From assembly GCA_949317995.1 (NCBI GenBank), contig OX439035.1:78165459-78229458 (forward strand): a stretch of 64,000 nucleotides of DNA, read 5' to 3'. Positions 1-9,371 of the stretch are shown here, in pieces. The position numbers and the translations under genes were made by a program. Numbering within the stretch: position 1 is the first letter of the stretch; each line of letters begins with the position of its first letter. The DNA comes from Acholoe squamosa. Taxonomy: Eukaryota > Annelida > Polychaeta > Phyllodocida > Polynoidae. The notes below the pieces were generated by a model. That model was not told the origin of the DNA. It searched no databases and saw only the letters and a program-made list of their open reading frames with translations.

Positions 1-1980
1 CTGATGTACATACTAACAAATACCCACACAATATGTACTGTAAGGGGAGCCCCTGGGTGCTTTTCAGCCATAACCTTCTCGTCTATAGCCTTTTATGGTA
101 AGCTAAATAAAAGGCATTGTGTTGCCCATGGTGTCTGTATGTCACAGGGATGAAATATTCAACTGTTTTAATTCTATAGCCTCATGGCCCATCCATGGGT
201 AACCAGACACCTACTTACCTACTGGAAACAGATATGTTTATCTGTGGTATCAGGAGTGAGGTATACATGAGGTAGATAGCATGTATGTATAGATTTGTCA
301 AATGATGCTGCCGTTATCATGGCATAAACTGATACCACGATGGTAGCTTATGGCTATTATAGCATGTTATATCTGCATATCAGTATCAATGATCAGACGG
401 TCTATGACTGTTAATGGGGGGATATCACTTAAATGAATGATATAGAGATTCTAGCTGTGTTGCTAAATCTGGAATAGGGCGTATATGAAAATGAATAGGT
501 GACAGGGACCTGGGTCCCAGTGCTATAATCATGGTTCTTATACTACTGTTCCAATTGCACTGACCACAACCATGATATAGAACTGTCCATAATTATATAG
601 ATCTACTGATCTGATAAGAATATCATGTTCTTTAAGAAAAATCATACACTCAATTACTATATAGTATAGTACGGCGACCATATTGCCTGACTATTATACT
701 TTACCTCAGATACCGTCCGTGCATCAACTGCCTCTACTCTCAGTGAACTACCAACTATTCTGCATCAATGTTAAAACACGTCTGTAACCGACTCCATTCC
801 AGAAATTACAGTATTTCAAATGTTATAAACATTTTCAAACTATTACGAGACAAAAAGAAAAGCTGAAGTCAGGTAACACAAAGCTGACTTGGATTCGCTA
901 CTGCAATTAAGGAGGGAGTGTGGGAGTATTCTGGTAGAGCCAAAGCTTCAAGGCTGTGTTCTGCAATCGCAAAACTGGCTGCTTTTGTGTATAATGTTCA
1001 TAATGCCACAGTCAACTAAGATTATTTTTTGTTCTGCATTCTAAAAGGCAGACTTTAGCTTACACCTCATTCTTAGCAAACGTTATAGCTACCATCCAAA
1101 CCCTCTTATCTGGCATGTGCTGCTGAGTGGTAGGGAAACTGGCATACACTATTGACATACTAGATAATAGCAATATGGATTCTCTGACACCTGCAGTGTG
1201 ATGACTTAGGCTTCTGCCAGTTACCCAACATTCATTTTAGGGCAATGTCAATGTATCGTTAAGACACCTGTACTTGAATAAATAATGTGGTAAAGTCTTC
1301 TTTAGGGCAATCCATACTGGAAGCTTAAGGATTCTCCTTCTGATAGATCTTTATCAATGACTACACTAAGTTTTAAGAGTTCCTTCCTCCTATAAAACGC
1401 ATAGTCTCCATAACTCAAATCGATACAGTGTACTATATACTATGCAGACGTTCCTCTTCGTAGAAGAGGTTTCTTTAGGGAGTATAGAAGGTCCCTATTA
1501 CAAGCTCTACATATAGCCGCAATATAAATTGCCCAGCCACCAACCCTAGTCTCTTAATGTCACTTAGCGACTTCGTTTATGAACCATCCATCAGGCACTT
1601 CGTCTTGGTGGCCAAGTGAGACGTAGATAGCTTGGCTAGGTAGACCACGGTAACACAATGGAGCCATTAAGACGCATATGTTCTCAATAATTGCCTGGCT
1701 TCAAAATTAAATCAATTTATTGCGTTCAGTGAAAGTGCTATTGTTGCAGTTAAAGTCTTCGTAATGTGGCTTTGGTGTAAGAGACTTTGGGAACTGGAGA
1801 ACCGGAATCAAAGCGGAGAGGTTGTGTATAGTGGCTAAAGGCAGGCCCAGGTGCAGGAGAATTATCTACGTGATCAGAATAAGCAGCCTTTGAAGATAGC
1901 CGGGAAATGAGTGTAGCAGATATGATGCTAACTACAGTAAACAGTACTATAAATCTCTTGATTATATGAACTAAGCCAAA
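1..1980. other. gene-free stretch, nothing recognised
   Basis: AT-rich sequence with stops in all frames at short spacing. I see no exon-like open stretch with splice signals, no RNA gene and no clear repeat. The earlier exons of the receptor that begins at 23404 might be expected upstream, but none could be recognised here. Confidence 0.5.
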
Positions 1981-2036
1981 GGTCTAAACAGAACAGAAAA
2001 ACTACCTTGGTCTAAACAGAACAGAAAAACTACCTT
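1981..2036. repeat. 28-bp direct tandem duplication
   Basis: Two identical 28-bp copies lie head to tail (1981-2008 and 2009-2036, each starting GGTCTAAACAG and ending ACTACCTT). The duplication sits just upstream of the non-LTR retrotransposon fragment and may mark its 5' junction. Confidence 0.85.
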
Positions 2037-2202
2037 GGTGATACCATAAACATGTATGAGATGAGTGGTTACTGCATGAGTGTCAAATATATTCCTTTTG
2101 ATTATGGGGCTTATTTTGTAAAGATGATTGTCTATGTTTCTAGTTATGACTAAATAATCATATAGGGATAGAAGACGATAGCTTGTAGAAACAAAGTTGT
2201 GA

Positions 2203-3231
2203 TTCAACACTGACTGGTTATGTGCATACCTTGGTAACAGAAGCCAGTGGGTCAAGTGCAATGGCACCACATCTAACATCTTACCTGTTAGATATGGTGT
2301 CCCCAAGGGCTCCATATTAGGGCCCTTACTTTTTATCTGTTTCGTAAACAATCTAGTGTTAAGTTATTGTAAGATGATAATGTATGCAGATGATGTGGTG
2401 TTCTATATTCAGTGTAACAACCTAGCTAATGCTGTAAAGTGTCTTCAGTCTGATGCTACCAATATCTATAATTGGTTTAGTGAAAGTGGTCTCTGCATTA
2501 ATACTAGCAAAACAAAGATTGTAGTATTCAAGTCTGACTCCAATAACCAACCAGTCTCTATAGAAATGGGTCCTACCACATCAGAAGTCTGTAAACAATA
2601 TGAATATCTTGGTATAATTATTGATGATCAACTATGTGTTGATAAAACCATCAGCAAAGCTGTGAGTAGTGTGAGTAACAGATGCTATATGCTAGGCAAA
2701 ATGTGCCGGAAGCTTTCATCTAACACTGCACGCTTGGTGTACAAACAGACTATCCTGCCTGTATTAGAATATTGCAGTTTTCTCTACAATGGGGTTGCTG
2801 ACTACCAGCACAAACGTCTACAACATGTCCAGATTAGGTGCTTAAGAATATGTCTAAATGTCAAAATTAGATACCCTGTACTCAGTCTACATATGGACAT
2901 GGGTATAGACTATCTTAATGTCAGATTTGATATCCAGTTGCTCACATTACTTCATAAATACATCTACGAGCAAAAGCATGATACTGAATCATTGGGTATA
3001 CAGTTACAGGCAGCACCCACCTGTGGTCGTATCACCCGTTCCACAAACTCTGCACTCCTAACTTACCCCCTTGCTGCAAAGCTAGGTTATAGGAAAAGCC
3101 CATTGTATAGAGGGGTGGAATTATGGAACCAACTTAATGCCTCATGTAGTTTAACAACCTCTAGAGACGTGTTTAAGACCAAGGCAAAAGTCACTGTGTT
3201 AAAGATTTGGGCCAAAAAGCAGCTAAAGTAA
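2203..3231 (+). pseudogene. reverse transcriptase fragment of a non-LTR element
   Basis: A 342-codon frame is open from just after a TGA at 2200-2202 to the stop at 3229-3231. In order it shows a W-x4-YL segment, the GVPKGSILGPLLF block and the catalytic YADD box (2383-2394). Next come an NWFSESGLCINTSKTK-type block and a YLGIIID block. The C-terminal part contains ILPVLEYC and LQHVQIRCLRICLN, seen in CR1/jockey-like polymerases. The fingers part before the GVP block is missing, so this is a dead fragment rather than a host gene. No internal stop or frameshift interrupts it, so the insertion is not very old. Confidence 0.85.
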
Positions 3232-3738
3232 GCAATGAAACTCTGTCATGCAGGACTCCTAAATATTTGGTGTTGCAAGTGATTCATCATAACTTTGTAC
3301 AATTACTATCTGTGCCTTTACCAGTGGTCTGAGATGCTCAGAGACCAACGACATACATATTTCTCTGTTGACAATGCTCAATGTTACTAACCTCTCTCTA
3401 CTATTACTTGAATTTTGTCATTTCCATATATTTGAAATAATACTGTTCATACTTATATTGTAAAATTGAAGAATTCAAAAGAACAGTGCTTGATGTACAT
3501 TATCATTATTTGATATTGGCTAACCCATCGCACTTAAACATAGATACATTCATTATTAGTAGTATACCAAATGACAAGTGCTTGATGTACAGTGCTACTT
3601 CTTTCAAACTCATCACACTATGGATTACTGTTATGCCATGCTAAGTCAATTACAAGGACTGAGTACCTATCTCATTTTGAATGTATTGTATTTTGAAAAT
3701 CACTTTGTGCAATAAATACATTATAAATTCAAAAAAAA
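2203..3738 (+). mobile_element. 5'-truncated non-LTR retrotransposon (LINE)
   Basis: The open frame from 2203 encodes the second half of a reverse transcriptase. A short 3' untranslated part follows, ending with AATAAA (3711-3716) and an A8 run at 3731-3738. A missing 5' part and an A-rich 3' end are usual for LINE copies. The order and spelling of the motifs resemble CR1/L2/jockey-type elements; the exact clade cannot be told by eye. No endonuclease or ORF1 is present, so the copy cannot move by itself. The true 5' boundary is uncertain and may lie as far left as about 1980 if the adjoining piece is an inverted part of the same element. Confidence 0.8.
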
Positions 3739-4221
3739 CATTGACAATAGGTCGATATTGATGATGTTGATCAGACTGTGCACACTTGCATTGGCAGTAT
3801 TAAATTATAATCACCTACTAAAATCATCACTGAAATCAATTGCAATACAAAAGAGAAACTCTTTGATTAACAATCCGTTCACCCTGGATTCTGCATATAT
3901 GCGAACTCTGTACGTGTGTTCCCCAATAAATATACCTTTAACAGCGGTATACAGATGAGGCAGTTGATAAGTAACATTGTGAATTGCCCATAGGGAACAT
4001 TAATCTCCAATAAATGTCAATTTCTGATGAAAGAATGCTGAAAACATTGTAGCATGTAAGGCCATATAGTGTTGCCTGCATATTTCCCTTTCTTCCATCT
4101 GATTGTACTATACAGTTGCACCATTATATACAACCACAATGTGCTATTTAGCTGTCAGCTTTATGTCGTTGGGCGTAATTAGACTGCGAGCAGACGATAT
4201 TTGGACAAGGAGTGGATAATG
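3739..4221. other. spacer between LINE fragment and LTR element
   Basis: AT-rich sequence with no recognisable gene or repeat. It forms the left flank of the LTR retrotransposon insertion. Confidence 0.5.
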
Positions 4222-4225
4222 CAAC
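4222..4225. repeat. target site duplication CAAC, left copy
   Basis: CAAC lies directly before the left LTR and is repeated directly after the right LTR (17074-17077). A 4-bp duplication is within the 4-6 bp range of Ty3/Gypsy integrases. Confidence 0.75.
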
Positions 4226-4589
4226 TGTAATGGTTCGTATTGACTTATATGTTGGGTGGCTCTTTGGCTCGCTTACCACTAGATGTACCAACACAACACG
4301 AGTAGTTCGGGTTGGGCAAAGCCCCAGAAACCCCTACCTCTCGGGTAGGACTTTATTCAATCTCTCTGATGACAAAGTATTAGCGTCTGGACTGGACCAT
4401 GTCCAGTCCCCTTCTGCCGCTCGTCCGGCTCCTTAGTAGGAGCTGGACGCGAGGCATGGTGCTGCCCCCTCTTGTACCAACGAGGTATCGCAAAGCGACA
4501 CCTAGCTAGCATAGAAGGAACAAGCACCACACGAACACGTCTCTCGGATGAACGGCACTAATATATATACAATGATGCCGGCCCCTACA
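4226..4589 (-). repeat. 3' LTR of the Gypsy element
   Basis: 364 bp bounded by TG...CA, apparently identical to the 5' LTR. Read on the - strand it starts TGTAGGGGCC. It has a TATA-like GTATATATATTAG at 4560-4571, then a polyadenylation signal AATAAA at 4352-4357 about 205 nt further on, and ends CATTACA. Transcription would start about 30 nt past the TATA box, which implies a very short U3. Confidence 0.95.
4352..4357 (-). promoter_or_regulatory. polyadenylation signal in 3' LTR
   Basis: AATAAA on the - strand, in a sensible place to end the element's transcript within this LTR. The same hexamer lies in the 5' LTR at 16836-16841. Confidence 0.6.
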
Positions 4590-4600
4590 CCACCCCCACT
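4590..4600 (-). promoter_or_regulatory. polypurine tract
   Basis: On the - strand AGTGGGGGTGG directly abuts the 3' LTR, the position of the primer for plus-strand DNA synthesis. It contains two pyrimidine interruptions, so the call rests mainly on position. Confidence 0.6.
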
Positions 4601-5344
4601 AGACTTTACCTAGGGTTGTGTGTAATTAACAAGTAACTATTGTTGACTTTATATAGTGGTGTTATAAATAAATAGGTAAGTCTATATATACACAGTTCGT
4701 ATTAAATATAGAACATTTAAGGGGCATTATAAGTTATATGTACACAATAAGGCATCATCGTATATAACCCGAAGTGTTTATAAATAATAACAAAAATAGG
4801 AAGTGGCCCCTTATGGACCATCGACCTATGGTGATAATATTACACGTGTGTTATTATTAAACATGAGACGCGACGAAGAATATTCGATGTGTAGTAAGGT
4901 GATATTGAAAAATTTTTACAATGTTTTTACCGACCCGAGGTGGGGTAAATAACCCGAAAAAATTTTGACTTTTACTTACAAGAATATAATATACGATATA
5001 TATAAAAAATTTATACAAAATATGAAATATAGGTGTCCTACCAGGGTAGCAGGATCACCCTTACAATATACCGGACTTCCGGCGAACCTGGAACGACTGG
5101 TTTCTGCAGCTCCATCCGGCGACATATGTGTGGTGGCAAACCACGTTGCTGTTATGATGTGCCCTGATGAAGATGGGAAGATGGAGACCCGGTTAGATGT
5201 TGTAGTCCATTGGGTGTTCGGGTTAGCGTCCATCCTCGCTGCAGGTTACGATCCAGGTATCAGGAGTCCAGCGTAAGGAACAGTGCCTCTGGCATACTAA
5301 ATGCATTTACCCTCGGGTACCAGGAGACACCAACAGATGGACAC
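4601..5344 (-). other. 3' untranslated tail of the Gypsy element
   Basis: About 745 bp between the stop of the third ORF and the polypurine tract. The LTR-proximal part (about 4610-5040) is strongly AT-rich; the part next to the ORF is GC-richer. Short open frames here have no recognisable content. Confidence 0.6.
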
Positions 5345-8300
5345 TCAAAGATCTTCAGGATCTGTGTCCATCTTCTCAGCCGGCTCAACTGAGGCAGATG
5401 GAGCCGAGCTGCTACAGCTGCTCGTAGAGAGCGCCGCTGAAGCCTCGCTGGGAGTCTCGCTCCCCAAGCTCAAGGCCCTCATCACTGCGGACGGGCTGTC
5501 CATTGCCTCGGATGCTGGTGCAGCAACCGTGGCAGTTGGGACAGCCCGGTTCCAAGTGGGGGGTGGGAGCAAGAGAGCTGCCGGAATCGGCGGAGCAGCC
5601 GGGACCGGTGGAGTGGCCAGGACCGGTGGAGTAGCCGGGGCTGGCGGGGCATCCGGGGGTATCTCTGGAACGAAGATGAGAGACGACGGTAAGCCGTCCC
5701 ACTCCTCCAGATGTTTCCCGAATGCCAAGAAAAACTTGAGGTCCGCCTCCTTAAATCGATGGATATATCTGGAGTTTTCAGCTTCGTGAAACTCTTTAAG
5801 CTTTTCGGCTTCCTTCTGTTTTCGCCGGCAGGACTCGCGGGCCTCCTCGACCTTCTTCCTTTCCAGCTCCCTGATTTTATCTTCCTCCCGCCTCTGGATC
5901 TCGTAGACCAGATTGACGGTGGCTTCAGTCATCACACGCCAGTAGTCAACAGACTTCTGGCGGTGCAATGCCTGCCATTCTTCCATCAGCTCATTCTGGA
6001 TCTGAACCGTTCGGACATCGCGGTGGTCGACGAACGTGTTCGGATCCTGAAGACCTGACAGGGTACCGGAGATTAGTTCCATTAGGGGTACCCGAGGACC
6101 TGTTGGTGGAACTATCACTGGTGGTGGCGCTGGGGCCTCCACTGAGACAGGCGGGGTGCCTGTTGGAGGAGCAGACGGGCCCTCTACCGTGATGCCTCCT
6201 CGGCCTCGGCCACCACCCGGAGAGCCTCGGGTGGACTCCAGCCCACCGCGGCCCCTACCACGAGCTTTGGCCCGGCCCAAGGGGGTAAGGACCTGCGACT
6301 CGGGTCCAGCCGGTCCCATTGAAGGGAACTTCGCCGCGTACTCACTGTACGTGGGGCGTTTGCCGGAGGATCCCTCTCCAGCCCACCAAGTAGAATACCC
6401 GGATGGGGGAGCGAGCAGTTCGCCCCCATCATCCTGGCCGCCAGAGGCTTCGCCCGGGCGTTGTTCCGCGGGTGCAGGTGTGGAGGTGGCTGGAGTCGCC
6501 GATGCGGTCGCCTGGCTACCCGACCTGCGGGCCTGGTTGCCAGGCATCTCCAGAGCCGAGACCTGTTGTCCCGACTCGCGACGATCAGCTGGATTGGCTG
6601 GTCTGGGCTGGTCCTTGCCACCCGAAGGGCTCACGGACCGGTCTGCTCGGGTCCTCTTGGAAGCAGTAGTCGTGACTGTGCCTCCGTTTGGACCTTTAGA
6701 GCGGGCTTTGGCCTTCTCTCGCTTGTCGTCTCCTCGCCACTTTTTCACCTTCAGGTGCACCTCGCTGGGCATCCCGAATTTTGTGGACGAGGAGTTCGTC
6801 TGGAAGTAAGTCAGCAAGTTGCCGCTCTTCCACGAGCAGAATCCGGTCTCGAATGCCTGCTCTTTCACTTCCTTGATGCTCAGCGCGGACCAATTTGCAA
6901 GGAGCTCGCTGAAGCACTTGATGGCTCGTTTCCTGGTCTTCTCCAGGCCGATGCCATGGGCCTTCTGCAAATGCAGAGCCATGTCTCGGCGCCGGTGAGT
7001 GCTGAACGAGCCATCACAATGTTTACTCGGGCGGTCCCCGAGCACACACATCATCACAGGCTTGTGATGCATATGAAATTCAACGATGTGTCGAGCGAAG
7101 CGGGGCTTCGTCTCGAACATCTTCTCACCCGTGAGAGACAGCTGGCAAGACTCAAACGGGCACCTTCGGCGGTTGCCGGTTGGTCCCCATTGGGTCATTG
7201 CCCACTGGACTTTCGTCCGGGCCTCGTAGCTGTAGATCGAGCCTAATTTGGACTTGAGCTGGTCAATCCAAATCAGGTAGAACTTGCCTACTGGCGTATC
7301 TGAGGGGCCGGACTTCATCCACTCCTCGTCATCGCTGTCACCGTCCTTATTGACGGCGCTCGGACACATATAATGGACTGTGTCGTAAGCACAGTCCGCG
7401 AAGCAGCGGGGAGTCCGTTCCTTGAACCCCTCGGCTGCATTCTTCCACATCCACTTCTGATTGTCGTCCTTGGGAACATCCGTGGTCATTTCTTCCCACG
7501 TTGTCACGGACTCCAAATCAGATTTGGCAGACTCGGGCAGCTCTGGATCGCTTTCGCTTTCCTCGCTGTCCGTGTATATGTCAGCTCCCCTACGGCCGGC
7601 TCGGCTGGAGGTGGTAGTACCAGTCGGAGCCTTGGTAGGGGACTTCGTCTTTGCACCCGACGTGCTGGCTGCAGAAGATGCAGTAACCGAGGTGGCTACC
7701 GTGGTGGTTGTAGTGGTGGGAGCGGGCGTCTTCGGTTTGCCCTTACCCCTCGGCTTGGTGGGGGGCGTGGGCTCTACCGGAGACGCTTTCGCTCCATTCT
7801 TCTTCTTCCGGCGCACAACCTTAGTCGGTTGGGCCGGAACTTCGGGACTGGAATCCGACTCGCGTCGGCTCCTGTCCCCTGTCCGAGGGCTCCTCCTTCC
7901 GCTGACTGGGGAGTCAGAGTCGGAAGAGATCTCTGTTTTTCGTTGGGCCTGCTGCTTGCGATGGGCCCGGCGAGCTGCGGTGAGCTCCTTCTGCTGCTTG
8001 GCAAGCTCGATTCGCTTTGCCTCTACAGCAGCCTGCTGGCGTGAGATGTCCTCTTCAGAGATCTCGCCAGGTGCCTCTGGGATGTCGGCAGCTGGGTCGG
8101 TCTCGGTCGTGGACCTCTCGACGGCGATGCGGACATCTTCAGCCTCCAGGTCGCTCTCAGTGAGAGGACCCTTGGGTGCAGGTTTACGGGTCAATCGCTT
8201 GACCCGGTCGGTTTCCACCGACGACAAGGTTACCGTGGAGTCTGTATCCATGTCGGATTCGGACTCCCTTAACTCCGTGGCCTTCTGGATGATGCCCGCA

Positions 8301-8851
8301 GAGATCAAGACGGCTCGAGCTAAATTCTCGTTAGTCGCCATATTCTCCGCCAACTTTAGGTAGTTGCGGAGCCAAGAAACTGGCATGTTGTCAGCCAGCT
8401 CGTCACTACACGAGTCCATTACCATAGTTTTGAGTTCATCTGGTATGGGCTCGGGCACGCCCTGCTCCACCGCCATGGGCCCGCATCCGAACATGGAGGC
8501 GTGCATAGGGATGTACGTACCCCAGGAGGTATACACGATACCTTCCTGGCGATCGACGTGTGCTAGACGTCTGATCTGCGTCCTGAATCCCGGAGGATAC
8601 ATTGGAATGTCCAGGACATCCACTTTGCTACCCGAAGCGTCTGTTGTTGACGGGCGCTCCGGGCGTGGCGGGGGTGGAGGTGGCATCCTCTCCCGGTCGG
8701 TTGCCTCGGCCATAGCCGTGAGCGTCCGGGCGGCCTCCTCTGTCGAAGAATCCATAGATTCCTCGACCCGAGACGGGACCTTCGGGTCCTCGTCTTGTTC
8801 CAACGGAATGTTGGCTGTTTGACGCGCAGCGTCAATCGTTCCCTGTGCCAT
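5345..8851 (-). CDS. third ORF of the Gypsy element, zinc-finger/coiled-coil protein of unknown role
   Basis: An uninterrupted frame of 1168 codons from the first ATG (8849-8851); the frame is open a little further to 8872. Its place downstream of pol is that of env, but it has no signal peptide, membrane segment or cleavage-like site. Numbering from the 8872 end: residues 1-480 are acidic and Ser/Pro/Lys-rich with basic patches (VRRKKK). Residues 490-503 hold a Cys/His cluster. Residues 571-600 (C-x4-C-x18-H-x4-H) and 609-639 (C-x9-C-x14-H-x4-H) resemble C2H2 zinc fingers. Residues 760-900 are Gly/Pro/Ser-rich, about 970-1060 form a charged coiled coil (EEDKIRELERKKVEEARESC), and the end is Pro/Ala-rich. 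Inference: a nuclear or nucleoprotein-associated factor acting on nucleic acid. I recognise no family. Confidence 0.85.
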   Translation of the reverse strand: MAQGTIDAARQTANIPLEQDEDPKVPSRVEESMDSSTEEAARTLTAMAEATDRERMPPPPPPRPERPSTTDASGSKVDVLDIPMYPPGFRTQIRRLAHVDRQEGIVYTSWGTYIPMHASMFGCGPMAVEQGVPEPIPDELKTMVMDSCSDELADNMPVSWLRNYLKLAENMATNENLARAVLISAGIIQKATELRESESDMDTDSTVTLSSVETDRVKRLTRKPAPKGPLTESDLEAEDVRIAVERSTTETDPAADIPEAPGEISEEDISRQQAAVEAKRIELAKQQKELTAARRAHRKQQAQRKTEISSDSDSPVSGRRSPRTGDRSRRESDSSPEVPAQPTKVVRRKKKNGAKASPVEPTPPTKPRGKGKPKTPAPTTTTTTVATSVTASSAASTSGAKTKSPTKAPTGTTTSSRAGRRGADIYTDSEESESDPELPESAKSDLESVTTWEEMTTDVPKDDNQKWMWKNAAEGFKERTPRCFADCAYDTVHYMCPSAVNKDGDSDDEEWMKSGPSDTPVGKFYLIWIDQLKSKLGSIYSYEARTKVQWAMTQWGPTGNRRRCPFESCQLSLTGEKMFETKPRFARHIVEFHMHHKPVMMCVLGDRPSKHCDGSFSTHRRRDMALHLQKAHGIGLEKTRKRAIKCFSELLANWSALSIKEVKEQAFETGFCSWKSGNLLTYFQTNSSSTKFGMPSEVHLKVKKWRGDDKREKAKARSKGPNGGTVTTTASKRTRADRSVSPSGGKDQPRPANPADRRESGQQVSALEMPGNQARRSGSQATASATPATSTPAPAEQRPGEASGGQDDGGELLAPPSGYSTWWAGEGSSGKRPTYSEYAAKFPSMGPAGPESQVLTPLGRAKARGRGRGGLESTRGSPGGGRGRGGITVEGPSAPPTGTPPVSVEAPAPPPVIVPPTGPRVPLMELISGTLSGLQDPNTFVDHRDVRTVQIQNELMEEWQALHRQKSVDYWRVMTEATVNLVYEIQRREEDKIRELERKKVEEARESCRRKQKEAEKLKEFHEAENSRYIHRFKEADLKFFLAFGKHLEEWDGLPSSLIFVPEIPPDAPPAPATPPVLATPPVPAAPPIPAALLLPPPTWNRAVPTATVAAPASEAMDSPSAVMRALSLGSETPSEASAALSTSSCSSSAPSASVEPAEKMDTDPEDL

Positions 8852-8872
8852 GGCACCGGGTTCGACTTCCAA

Positions 8873-9371
8873 AATTAATTGGCAAGTTTTGTTGGACTCC
8901 TCCCGAAGGATTCGTCCAACAGAAAGGCTTTTGGGGGGTTAGCTAGGCTAACACGACAGCTACAGGCTGTATAACCGCCGACAAATAACTAGAGCAAAAA
9001 CGGGTGGCGTCTAACCACCACGAGTCCGCTCTAGTTATGACCAGTATGACGTCAGACCTCTCGTCTCGCGAGATCCCGCCATGGCTATCCGGTGACCTAG
9101 TTCCGCGCTTTCCCGCCACACCAGCAGCGCCACCTAGGGAACTAGATCCGAACCAACATTCGACTCGACATGTGAGACGCGGCCTACTACCCGAGTGCTA
9201 TCGTCTGGAGCTTAGCGGTGTATACAACGCTTCAAAGCGAATGTACCGGTTAATCCGACCGCCACTCACGGGATACAGCCACCCGGGGAGGGCGCGTTCG
9301 ACATCTCAGGCCGTGGAACGTATGTTGCCTGCCTATGGCGGACAACACGCAGCAGCTCGTTGTGTACTGAG
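8873..9371 (-). other. spacer between pol and the third ORF
   Basis: About 500 bp between the pol stop and the third ORF. The third ORF must be reached by a spliced or separately started mRNA, or by internal entry; no splice site could be assigned with confidence. A short open frame on the + strand (9004-9375) overlaps the pol end and has no recognisable content. Confidence 0.6.

Noticed and set aside
4212-4436. Frame repeated at 4212-4436 and 16588-16920
   Set aside because: It is LTR sequence read on the + strand; identical because the LTRs are identical.
5301-8822. Long + strand frames opposite the third ORF (for example 7461-8363, 6461-7246)
   Set aside because: Shadows of a GC-rich - strand ORF; low-complexity Val/Ser/Gly translations with no motif.
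5345-8851. Third ORF as an envelope protein
   Set aside because: No signal peptide, no membrane helix, no fusion or furin-type site; zinc-finger-like and coiled-coil content instead.
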